Of a stretch of 64,000 nucleotides of DNA, positions 46,619 to 53,850 are shown piece after piece (the first letter of the stretch is position 1; the number at the start of each line of letters is the position of its first letter). The DNA is taken from NCBI GenBank assembly GCA_947176535.1, contig CAMWQU010000008.1, positions 33,506 through 97,505 of the forward strand. Reading direction: 5' to 3'. The DNA is from an uncultured Prevotellaceae bacterium. Lineage in GTDB: Bacteria > Bacteroidota > Bacteroidia > Bacteroidales > Bacteroidaceae. The notes beneath the pieces are model-generated. The model was not told the origin of the DNA. It saw nothing but the letters and a program-made list of their open reading frames with translations, and did no database searches. A program made the position numbers and the translations under genes.

Positions 46619-46650
46619 CAAAGATAACGTTTTTTTTTCACCCATGCAAA
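46619..46650 (-). promoter_or_regulatory. Consensus promoter 5 nt before a start codon
   Basis: Minus strand: TTTG (46650-46647), N20, TATCTTTG (46626-46619), then 5 nt and ATG. This is the best single example in the window of a near-leaderless gene. Confidence 0.8.
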
Positions 46651-46743
46651 TATTTTCCAAACGGCGAATCCGGGAATTTCTCCAAGTCCCCGGAGCCTTC
46701 CCCCGCAGACGCGGTTTATCCGGCGCGCGCAAGCTATAAAAAC

Positions 46744-46824
46744 AAGACGGGCGTCTTGTTGCTATAAGACGCCCGTCTTACATATAAAAGATGCCCGTCT
46801 TATCGGCGCAAGACGGGCATCTTT
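46744..46824. terminator. Double hairpin terminator with interchangeable arms
   Basis: Hairpin 1: AAGACGGGCGTCTT (46744-46757) with AAGACGCCCGTCTT (46766-46779). Hairpin 2: AAAGATGCCCGTCTT (46787-46801) with AAGACGGGCATCTTT (46810-46824). The four arms share one sequence, so arm 1 can also pair with arm 3 and arm 2 with arm 4. It lies between the anti-sigma gene end (46848) and the next minus-strand gene's promoter. Confidence 0.75.
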
Positions 46825-46847
46825 CAAAACTGCATATACATCAAGGT

Positions 46848-48143
46848 TTACAACCCGCCGTCGAGCACCCAAATGTGTTGCTCGTTATCGTTTGTCAGGG
46901 AGAGGTGGCGTTGCTGCTTTTCTCCCTCCGGAGTAGTCAGGATATAGAAGACATAGACGCCCCGGTACGATGCCGTGTCTTCCCTGACTTCAAAGTCCGA
47001 GACACGACAGCCCTTCATCCCTTGGGACAGTGTGACAAAGACAGATTTGTAATTAACAAGAGCCTCTGCGGCAAGTGTTTGATTTCCGGAGATGAGCGCA
47101 CGGAGAATCCTTTCGGCGGCCTGCTGTGCGGTTTCGCGTTGCAGGCGGGCAAGTCGCTTGCCGCTCACGGTCTCCTGATGTTCCACATCCACCCATTCGG
47201 TTGCGGGAACGTCGGGCAGCCGCACGATGTCGCTCTTGCTCTGCATCACGTTGTAGCGTATGTTGTCGATGCGGAGCATCAAGGTCTTCCGGCCCTCCGC
47301 AACAATCCAGAGTTTCACGGAGCGCAGCAGGCCGTCGTTCTTAGAAAACGTGTTCTCCGCAATGACACGGCAATCCGACAGACGGCCCGCCGTCAGCAGT
47401 TCCTGCAGATTCCGACTTTTCTCCTTACCCTCGAATGTCAGCACCACGGTAGAGTCGGTCTCGAAGCGTGTAACCTTATTCTCCTCCGACAGTTCGACGG
47501 CCGACTTCTGCATGGCCAGCAGTTGCTCCGGGAATATCAGGTTGCTGAAATTCTCCAGAAAATTAACGAACAGGCTTCCTTTGTAATACACCATTTCGGG
47601 AATCCACATGTATTGTGCGTCGCCGTCCGAAACAACGGTGCGCCCGCCCTCTTTCTCCACCCGGAAGAAGACGGAATCGTTCTGTTTCAGCATCCGGATG
47701 TCGGTCTTCACGAACGGCAGAGCCGGGTCGAGATAGGCCATATTCTCCTGCGGTGCGGTGCGGATGTAGGCGTCCATCCGGAAACTGCCAACGTTCCGCA
47801 CACTCCGGATGCCCTGGTCAAAGCAGACCGTCCGGACGCTTTCCGCCACGGCGGGGGTCGAGAACAGATGGCTCCAGCCCAGAACGAAGCCCAGCAGGAA
47901 AACGGCTGCGGCGGCTACGGGACGCCAAAGCGCAGGACGGCGGGGCTGTCGGTCGATGCGGTCGGCCGCCGGCGTTTCCCGCAACTGAAGCAGGGCGAAG
48001 GTCTCGCGCAGTTCGTCGTAGTAGGCCTTACACTCGGGGCAACCGGTCATGTGGCTGTTGCATTCGGCCTGTGTCTGCATGTCTACAGACTTGTCAAAAA
48101 GGTCAGCGACCTTATTCTTGAATGTGTTGCAATCCATAATCAT
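46848..48143 (-). CDS. Anti-sigma factor with zinc-finger head and large periplasmic domain
   Basis: 431 residues. The N-terminal zinc-finger anti-sigma motif is CNSHMTGCPEC with His31, Cys35 and Cys38. One membrane helix lies at about residues 75-90, and then a periplasmic domain of about 340 residues. That domain, from about residue 110, resembles lipoprotein-carrier or sigma-E-regulator-like beta folds (YLDPALPFVKTDIRMLKQND), but the match is uncertain. It is 25 bp downstream of the ECF sigma gene, so sigma and anti-sigma are co-transcribed. The start could also be the ATG at 48137. Confidence 0.85.
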   Translation of the reverse strand: MIMDCNTFKNKVADLFDKSVDMQTQAECNSHMTGCPECKAYYDELRETFALLQLRETPAADRIDRQPRRPALWRPVAAAAVFLLGFVLGWSHLFSTPAVAESVRTVCFDQGIRSVRNVGSFRMDAYIRTAPQENMAYLDPALPFVKTDIRMLKQNDSVFFRVEKEGGRTVVSDGDAQYMWIPEMVYYKGSLFVNFLENFSNLIFPEQLLAMQKSAVELSEENKVTRFETDSTVVLTFEGKEKSRNLQELLTAGRLSDCRVIAENTFSKNDGLLRSVKLWIVAEGRKTLMLRIDNIRYNVMQSKSDIVRLPDVPATEWVDVEHQETVSGKRLARLQRETAQQAAERILRALISGNQTLAAEALVNYKSVFVTLSQGMKGCRVSDFEVREDTASYRGVYVFYILTTPEGEKQQRHLSLTNDNEQHIWVLDGGL

Positions 48144-48168
48144 TTTTTTCTAAAGGTTGATACTGTTT

Positions 48169-48681
48169 TTAAGGTTTCCGATACATTGCCCTACGGATTT
48201 TCTCTAATCCGGAGCGGAAGCGCGACTTCACCGTCGGGAGCGGCAGGGCGAGAATCTCGGCCACTTCGGCAAAGCTGTTGTCCGCATATATCCGGAGACG
48301 GATGACTTCGGACTGCTCTTCGGGAATCTCCGCCAGCAAGCGGGCTATGCGCACGCAGTCGGCCTCGGCACTGTTGTTTGAGGGCACATCCGCCAGCCTC
48401 ATCGTCGGGTTCAGCGGAACGGTCGGCATACGCCCAGCGTGCGACTGCCCTTTTGCGCAGACGTTCGACAGGGTGCGGAAGAGATAGCTCCGCAAATCCC
48501 GTATCTGCAGACCGTCCGGGGCGGAAAGGCGCGTATGGAGCCGCAGAAAAACATCCTGCAAGGCATCCTCCGCGTCCTCCCGGCTGCCGAGCCGACAGGC
48601 GGCATACCGCAGCAGATTTTTCCGCTCGGCCTTCAGCACGTCGGCGAGTTCCCGTAAGACAATGTCATTCTCTTTGTCCAT
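48169..48681 (-). CDS. ECF-type RNA polymerase sigma factor
   Basis: A 170-residue sigma factor. Region 2 is about residues 20-85 (LGSREDAEDALQDVFLRLHT, then LRSYLFRTLSNVC). Region 4 is about 115-165 (IPEEQSEVIRLRIYADNSFA, then EVAEILALPLPTVKSRFRSG). The gene is immediately followed by its probable zinc-finger anti-sigma factor. Target promoters cannot be named; such pairs are often autoregulated. No standard Bacteroidetes -7 box was found just upstream, which would fit ECF self-control. Confidence 0.93.
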   Translation of the reverse strand: MDKENDIVLRELADVLKAERKNLLRYAACRLGSREDAEDALQDVFLRLHTRLSAPDGLQIRDLRSYLFRTLSNVCAKGQSHAGRMPTVPLNPTMRLADVPSNNSAEADCVRIARLLAEIPEEQSEVIRLRIYADNSFAEVAEILALPLPTVKSRFRSGLEKIRRAMYRKP

Positions 48682-48775
48682 GTTTCATTCTCTTTTTAAT
48701 TGACTTTTACAGATGCATCTGCTATAAAGACCCGAAAGTAGCAAAAAAGATTTAATCGCGTGCAACTATTTTTAA

Positions 48776-48900
48776 TTATATAAGGAATACACGCATACGC
48801 ACACATACGCACACGTTGGGACGACCCGCGCGAGTCCATACGGGGACGGAGCCTCGACAATAGTATGGACGAGCCTCCGACAATAGCGCGACCGGAACGC
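48776..48900. repeat. 22-bp tandem-unit intergenic repeat, block D
   Basis: Units start at 48834, 48856 and 48879 (22 then 23 bp apart), with cores GTCCATACGGGGAC, GACAATAGTATGGAC and GACAATAGCGCGAC. They are preceded by the companion module TATAAGGAATACACGCATAC (48779-48798). The block is in the 373-bp space between the divergent sigma and amidase genes; 48901-49000 holds no other feature I can name. Confidence 0.8.
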
Positions 48901-49006
48901 GTCCTCGGAAGGACTCGCCGAAAGTCTCCCCGCAGGAGGCACGAGACGCGGCAACGTTCCGGATAGCGAAAAACATCGACAAGCAAAAAAGTATTGAGAG
49001 CATCGC

Positions 49007-49037
49007 TTTGCCCTTTCGTTTTTTTTCCCTATTTTTG
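49007..49037 (+). promoter_or_regulatory. Consensus promoter of the amidase operon
   Basis: TTTG (49007-49010), 19 nt, TATTTTTG (49030-49037); the leader to the ATG at 49055 is about 14 nt. Confidence 0.85.
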
Positions 49038-49054
49038 CAGCGAATATTGCGCCT

Positions 49055-49819
49055 ATGAGACACCTGCGATTCTTCATTCTTCTGACAATAAGTCTGTTGC
49101 TTTCATCCAAGGCACAGGCCTATACGTTGGTCATAGACGCGGGACATGGCGGCAAGGATGCCGGCGCATTGGGCTTCACCACCAAGGAGAAGAACATCAA
49201 TCTGGCCGTAGCACTGGCTTTCGGCCGGCTGGTAGAACAGAACATTCCCGACGTGAAGGTGATATACACCCGCAAGACGGACACGTTCGTGGAACTGGAC
49301 GAACGGGCGTGCATCGCCAATCGTAACAAGGCCGATCTGTTCATCTCCATCCACACCAACAGCACGGCGGCCGGACTGAAAGGCACGCAGGTATGCGGCA
49401 CCGAAACCTACACGCTGGGTATGCACCGGGCAGCCGACAATCTGGCGGTGGCCAAACGCGAGAACTCCGTCATCACGCTGGAGGCTAACTACGAGGAGCG
49501 ATACGAGGGTTTCGACCCGAAATCGAGCGAAAGCTACATTATATTTGAACTGATGCAGGACACGCACATGCAGCAGAGCGTGAAATTCGCCGGCCTCGTT
49601 CAGCAACAGTTCGCCTCACACGCCGGACGTGTGAACAAGGGCGTTTATCAGGCAGGTTTCCTTGTACTGCGCAATACATCGATGCCCAGCGTCCTCGTGG
49701 AACTGGGCTACATCAACAACCGGGCCGAGGAGCGTTTCCTCGCCTCGCAGGACGGCGTCGCCAAAATGAGTCGCGCCATCTTCAACGCTTTCAAGGCTTA
49801 CAAGCAAAGCCGGAAATAA
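49055..49819 (+). CDS. N-acetylmuramoyl-L-alanine amidase (Amidase_3)
   Basis: A 254-residue exported enzyme that cuts the amide bond between MurNAc and the stem peptide. The signal peptide ends at about residue 22 (LLLSSKAQA). The zinc-binding His is in LVIDAGHGGKDAGALG; further motifs are ADLFISIHTNSTAAGLKGTQ and the catalytic Glu in SVLVELGYINN. Only the catalytic domain is present, with no LysM or AMIN domain. First gene of an operon with the MCE protein and dnaA. Confidence 0.95.
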   Translation: MRHLRFFILLTISLLLSSKAQAYTLVIDAGHGGKDAGALGFTTKEKNINLAVALAFGRLVEQNIPDVKVIYTRKTDTFVELDERACIANRNKADLFISIHTNSTAAGLKGTQVCGTETYTLGMHRAADNLAVAKRENSVITLEANYEERYEGFDPKSSESYIIFELMQDTHMQQSVKFAGLVQQQFASHAGRVNKGVYQAGFLVLRNTSMPSVLVELGYINNRAEERFLASQDGVAKMSRAIFNAFKAYKQSRK

Positions 49820-49848
49820 CCCTAATAATAACCTTAATCTTACGCGGG

Positions 49849-50730
49849 ATGAGACGTGAAATAAAAATCGGCCTGACAGGCATTGTGGCATTAGTGATGC
49901 TCTTCTTCGGTATAAAGTTCCTGAAAGGGATGAAGGTGTTCAACATGAACGACACGTACTACATCACATTCCGGGATGCCAAGGCACTGTCGAGAAGCAG
50001 CACCGTGTATGCCGACGGTTTCAACATCGGTATCGTGAGCGATGTCATCTACGACTATGACAATCCCGGCAACGTGGTGGTGGCCATCAGCGTAGACCCC
50101 AAAGTGAAAATCCCACACGGCACGCTTGCCGTACTGGACGAGGCCATGTTGGGCGGCTGCACGCTGAACCTTACCATGGGGGCCAATCCTGCCGACCGCT
50201 ACATGCCGGGGGACACCATTCCGGGAACGGCGGGCAACGGTCTGATGGCTTCGGCTAGCGACATGATGCCCAAGGTGGAGCAGGTGCTGGCACACGTAGA
50301 TTCACTCATCCTGACGCTCAACGCACTGGCTAGCAATCCCAATCTCCCGCTGATGTTGCAGAATGCCGAACTCATCACAGAGAACTTGAATGAGAGTTCG
50401 AAGCAGCTCAACGTGTTGCTCAGCAAGAACGTGTCGCAGATGACTGCCACGTTCAACAAAGCCGGAGAGAATGCTGTAGCCCTGACAGACAAACTGAACG
50501 GCATCGACTTGCAGGCGACCATGGACAAGGTGAACACGACTCTGGACAACGTACAGCAGGCTTCTCTGAAACTGAACACTACGGACAACAGTCTGGGCCT
50601 GCTGCTCAACGATACCGCGCTGTACGGTAACCTCAACACAACCGTAAACAGTGCCACCAATCTGCTGGAAGACCTGAAAGAGAATCCGCACCGCTACGTC
50701 CACTTTTCACTCATCGGACGCAAGAAGTAA
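49849..50730 (+). CDS. MlaD/MCE-family protein
   Basis: A 293-residue protein with an N-terminal membrane anchor (about residues 8-24) and one MCE domain (about 38-115, FRDAKALSRSSTVYADGFNI, then GIVSDVIYD). A long helical tail, LNALASNPNLPLMLQNAELI and onward, ends in ENPHRYVHFSLIGRKK. MCE proteins form lipid-carrying hexamers or tubes with an ABC permease; no MlaE or MlaF gene is adjacent, so the partners are elsewhere. It lies 29 bp after the amidase and 8 bp before dnaA. Confidence 0.9.
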   Translation: MRREIKIGLTGIVALVMLFFGIKFLKGMKVFNMNDTYYITFRDAKALSRSSTVYADGFNIGIVSDVIYDYDNPGNVVVAISVDPKVKIPHGTLAVLDEAMLGGCTLNLTMGANPADRYMPGDTIPGTAGNGLMASASDMMPKVEQVLAHVDSLILTLNALASNPNLPLMLQNAELITENLNESSKQLNVLLSKNVSQMTATFNKAGENAVALTDKLNGIDLQATMDKVNTTLDNVQQASLKLNTTDNSLGLLLNDTALYGNLNTTVNSATNLLEDLKENPHRYVHFSLIGRKK

Positions 50731-50738
50731 ACGGAAGT

Positions 50739-52148
50739 ATGGCGGCTGAAAACAAGCATACGGAACTGTGGGCACGGTGCCTTGAGATTATCAAGTGCAA
50801 CGTCAAGGAACAGGAGTACAACTCTTGGTTCCGCCCCATTGAGTTCATTGTTTTCAACAAGGAAAGCAAAGAGTTGCTGCTGAGCGTACCCTCGAACTAC
50901 TTTTTCGAGATTCTGGACGGACAATTCAAACGGCTGATGTATAATGTCGTATGGCGGGGATTCGGCAAGGACGTACACATCAGCTACCGCATACAGACCG
51001 ACAGCACCAACGACATCGCAACCGTTGTGGAGGGTTCCTCCACAGCCGTAACCAAAGACCGCCTCGGCAGAGACAAGACATTCAAGCCGAATACCCCCAA
51101 AAGTCAACCCGACGTGCTCGATTCGCAGTTGAACACGGAGTATCGCTTCGAGAACTTTATCGAAGGGGCAAGCAACAAACTGCCCAGAAGCGTGGGACTG
51201 AGTATTGCCGAGAATCCCAAACAGACGACATTCAACCCGCTGTTCATATACGGTACGTCCGGTGTGGGGAAAACCCACCTGATAAGTGCCATAGGTACGG
51301 CGCTCAAAGAGAAATATCCTAACCGCCGGGTGCTGTACGTCGGGGCACACCAGTTTACGGTGCAATACACCGACAGCATACGCAACAATACGTTCAACGA
51401 CTTCATACAGTTCTACCAGACCATTGACACGCTCATCATCGACGACGTGCAGGAACTGGCCGGACAGACCAAAACGCAATTGGCTTTTTTCCACATCTTC
51501 AATCACCTGAAGATGAACGGCAAACAGATTATCCTGACCGCCGACCGCACCCCGGCCTCGATGCAGGGCATGGAGGAACGCCTGCTGACACGCTTCAAAT
51601 GGGGACTGATGGCCGAACTGGAGAAGCCCAACGAGGAGCTGTGCCGAAAGATTCTGATAAACAAAATCCATCACGACGGTCTGGAGATTCCGGGGGATGT
51701 GATAGATTACATTGCCTCTAACGTAAACGACAGTGTGCGTGACTTGGAAGGTATCGTAAACTCGCTTATGGCCTACTCCGTCGTGTACAACAGAAATATT
51801 GACATCGACATGGCCGAACAGGTGGTGCAGCGCACCGTGAAGTTCCAGAGCCGCACGATAACGTTGGAGGAAATCATTGACGTATGCTGCCAGTCCGGAA
51901 GCATAACGCAGGACGAGCTATTCTCCAAAAGCAGGAAGGCTAACATTGTCGCAGTGCGACAGATTGTTATGTTCCTGGCACAAAAATACACCAAACTGAC
52001 GGCCAGCCGCATTGGACTGCTCATCGGCGGGCGCAATCATGCCACCGTGCTCCATGCCATAGCGCAAGTACGCGACCACATGGCTACCAATAAAGATTTC
52101 GCAAAGAAAGTTGCGGACTTGGAGACAAAACTAAAAGGGAGGAAATAA
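50739..52148 (+). CDS. dnaA: Chromosomal replication initiator DnaA
   Basis: A 469-residue initiator. Domain I covers about residues 8-80; domain II is short and basic; domain III is an AAA+ ATPase with Walker A GTSGVGKTH (172-180) and Walker B LIIDDVQELAGQ. Domain IV has the signature ASRIGLLIGGRNHATVLHAI that reads DnaA boxes. It sits 8 bp behind the MCE gene and not beside dnaN or recF. No cluster of DnaA boxes was seen around it, so this need not be the origin. Confidence 0.97.
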   Translation: MAAENKHTELWARCLEIIKCNVKEQEYNSWFRPIEFIVFNKESKELLLSVPSNYFFEILDGQFKRLMYNVVWRGFGKDVHISYRIQTDSTNDIATVVEGSSTAVTKDRLGRDKTFKPNTPKSQPDVLDSQLNTEYRFENFIEGASNKLPRSVGLSIAENPKQTTFNPLFIYGTSGVGKTHLISAIGTALKEKYPNRRVLYVGAHQFTVQYTDSIRNNTFNDFIQFYQTIDTLIIDDVQELAGQTKTQLAFFHIFNHLKMNGKQIILTADRTPASMQGMEERLLTRFKWGLMAELEKPNEELCRKILINKIHHDGLEIPGDVIDYIASNVNDSVRDLEGIVNSLMAYSVVYNRNIDIDMAEQVVQRTVKFQSRTITLEEIIDVCCQSGSITQDELFSKSRKANIVAVRQIVMFLAQKYTKLTASRIGLLIGGRNHATVLHAIAQVRDHMATNKDFAKKVADLETKLKGRK

Positions 52149-52161
52149 ATCCCTCCCCTTT
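52134..52161 (+). terminator. Terminator overlapping the dnaA stop codon
   Basis: AAAGGGAGG (52134-52142) pairs with CCCTCCCCTTT across the dnaA stop, followed by T-rich sequence. It may serve both convergent genes. Confidence 0.6.
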
Positions 52162-52172
52162 CTGTTCTTTTA

Positions 52173-52919
52173 TCATTCCCGTAAAAAGCCTTGTTTCTTC
52201 AGTGCCTCCAACAGGCCTTCCGAAAGAAGTTCATTGTCTTTCTTCGTGTAACGAATCTCGGCAAAGACCTGAGCCAACGTCTGTTTATGGTTTATCTCCA
52301 CGAAATGCTGGTTTTCCGGCAGGCTCTCTTTCGGAGTGTAATAGCGGTCAATGTCAGCCGGCGTGTAATCGGCATACGTCTCCGCATGAACGAACGAGGC
52401 CAGGGGCAAACGGTCGGTCAGTGCCGGCGTTTCGTCGGGCCAGCCCACCGTGAGCGTAGCCACAGGCATCACCAACTGAGGCAGTTGCAACAGGTCGATG
52501 ATTTGCTGCGGCTGATACACCGTCGTTCCTAAATAGCACAAGCCCAGTCCGGCCTCCTCGGCCAGATTGCAAAAAGTCTGCGTGTAGAGCAAAGCATCAG
52601 TGGCGGCATTGATGAAACTTAATAGATTGTCATAACCCGGTTCGGCATTGCGACAGCGGCACCACTGACTCGTGCGGTTGAAATCGGCGCAGATGGTCAG
52701 CACAACCGGAGCCTCCGTCACCATCGGCTGCCCGAAGTGAGCCGGAGCAAGGCGTCGCTTCATCTCCTCATCCCGTGTCTTTACCACACTGTACAACTGT
52801 AAATTTCCCATCGTCTGCGTCCGTGCGGCCGCTTCCAGCAGACTGTCGAGCAAGGCATCGCTAACGTCCTCTTTTTTGTATTTGCGGACAGTGCGACGGA
52901 ACATAATCGAATCTTTCAT
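52173..52919 (-). CDS. Nitroreductase family protein
   Basis: About 248 residues. Its ATG at 52919 gives MKDSIMFRRTVRKYKKEDVS, the usual nitroreductase start with the FMN-binding RRTVRKY. An open extension to 53066 is rejected because it runs through the promoters and into the divergent neighbour. Later motifs are AAARTQTMGNLQLYSVV and LAEEAGLGLCYLGTTVYQP. Family members use FMN and NAD(P)H to reduce nitro compounds, quinones or flavins; substrate unknown. Confidence 0.92.
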   Translation of the reverse strand: MKDSIMFRRTVRKYKKEDVSDALLDSLLEAAARTQTMGNLQLYSVVKTRDEEMKRRLAPAHFGQPMVTEAPVVLTICADFNRTSQWCRCRNAEPGYDNLLSFINAATDALLYTQTFCNLAEEAGLGLCYLGTTVYQPQQIIDLLQLPQLVMPVATLTVGWPDETPALTDRLPLASFVHAETYADYTPADIDRYYTPKESLPENQHFVEINHKQTLAQVFAEIRYTKKDNELLSEGLLEALKKQGFLRE

Positions 52920-52940
52920 TTTCCTTTTATTTATGTTACG

Positions 52941-52972
52941 TTTGCAAAAGTACATTTTTTTTTCTACATTTG
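52941..52972. promoter_or_regulatory. Overlapping divergent promoters
   Basis: Plus strand: TTTG (52941-52944), N20, TACATTTG (52965-52972), serving the gene at 52993. Minus strand: -7 box TACTTTTG (52952-52945), serving the nitroreductase. The two occupy the same 32 bp, so polymerases would compete. Confidence 0.75.
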
Positions 52973-52992
52973 CACCATATATCTGCTGAATC

Positions 52993-53496
52993 ATGGAGCA
53001 ACAGCTTTCTGAAACGAGACAACCGCCGGTGATGGAGAAACGTCCCGACATATTGGAATGCGACATCGTGCGGTTTCAGAACAACAAGGATCGTTGGGTG
53101 GCTTTCGTAGGGTTACTTGACGGACAGCCTTACGAGATATTTACAGGACTGATGGATGACGACGAGGGCATCATGATTCCCAAAAGCGTCAGCCGAGGGC
53201 GCATCATCAAAATCATCACCCCGACAGGGAAACGCTACGACTTTCAGTTTCAGAACAAACGGGGATACAAAATCACCGTCGAGGGCCTGAACGAGAAGTT
53301 CAACCAAGAGTTCTGGAATTATGCCAAGTTGATTTCCGGTATGCTGAGATACCGTATGCCCATCGAACATGTGGTGAAACTGGTGGGAAGTCTCTCGCTT
53401 GAGGGAGAAACCATCAATACGTGGAAAGCCGGCGTAGTCCGTGCCCTGAAGAAATACATCCCCGGAAACGAAGAGAATGAAGATATTTCTGAATAA
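52993..53496 (+). CDS. Stand-alone C-terminal module of adenosylcobalamin-type ribonucleotide reductase (NrdJ-like)
   Basis: A 167-residue protein. KRPDILECDIVRFQNNKDRW, VAFVGLLDGQPYEIFTGL, and NKRGYKITVEGLNEKFNQEF, with WNYAKLISGMLRYRMPIEHV, match, as recalled, the segment behind the catalytic barrel in Bacteroidetes NrdJ enzymes. The catalytic barrel and the terminal cysteine pair are absent, so it cannot reduce ribonucleotides alone. It may be a regulator, a subunit, or a substrate-independent leftover. Its 3' end overlaps folB by 20 bp. Confidence 0.65.
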   Translation: MEQQLSETRQPPVMEKRPDILECDIVRFQNNKDRWVAFVGLLDGQPYEIFTGLMDDDEGIMIPKSVSRGRIIKIITPTGKRYDFQFQNKRGYKITVEGLNEKFNQEFWNYAKLISGMLRYRMPIEHVVKLVGSLSLEGETINTWKAGVVRALKKYIPGNEENEDISE

Positions 53497-53839
53497 CATA
53501 CAACTCCGAGCACAACACGGTGTCATGCCTCAGGAACAGATCGTAGGGGCTCAGTTCCTCGTGAGCGTGGAAGCGGAGACGAATGCGAACGAAGCTATAG
53601 ATTCCGATGAGCTGCGCGACACGGTCAATTATGCCGACATGGCAGACATCGTCAAGGCAGAGATGGCCATCCCCGCCCGGCTGCTGGAGCACGCGGCAGG
53701 CCGCATCGCCCGACATCTGCTGAACCGCTTCCCCACCCTCACCGGTGTAACCGTCCGGCTGACCAAACTTACCCCGCCCATCACGGGCCTGCAATGCGAC
53801 GGTGCCGGAGTAGAAATTAAACTTGAAAACAATATTTAG
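53477..53839 (+). CDS. folB: Dihydroneopterin aldolase
   Basis: A 120-residue folate-pathway enzyme that cleaves dihydroneopterin to hydroxymethyl-dihydropterin and glycolaldehyde. It shows LNNIQLRAQHGVMPQEQIVG, LRDTVNYADMADIVKAEM with the active-site Tyr, LLEHAAGRIARHLLNRFP, and the end TGVTVRLTKLTPPITGLQCD. Length is normal. It overlaps the NrdJ-like gene by 20 bp and is 11 bp before the carboxyltransferase gene. Confidence 0.93.
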   Translation: MKIFLNNIQLRAQHGVMPQEQIVGAQFLVSVEAETNANEAIDSDELRDTVNYADMADIVKAEMAIPARLLEHAAGRIARHLLNRFPTLTGVTVRLTKLTPPITGLQCDGAGVEIKLENNI

Positions 53840-53843
53840 GAGG
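53838..53843 (+). promoter_or_regulatory. Shine-Dalgarno sequence before the OadA-like gene
   Basis: AGGAGG, 7 nt before the ATG at 53851 and touching the folB stop. It is one of only two strong Shine-Dalgarno sites noticed in the window. Confidence 0.65.
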
Positions 53844-53850
53844 ATACATT

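Noticed and set aside
44547..46739. A 730-codon open frame on the plus strand opposite recA and the saccharopine dehydrogenase gene
   Set aside because: It mirrors two well-supported genes and its translation has no domain logic; the opposite frame stays open because of codon composition.
46791..48305. A 504-codon plus-strand frame opposite the anti-sigma gene
   Set aside because: Overlaps a gene with clear zinc-finger and membrane features; no start signal.
50400..52200. Replication origin beside dnaA
   Set aside because: I looked for clustered DnaA boxes and an AT-rich unwinding region and saw none; dnaA position alone is not evidence.
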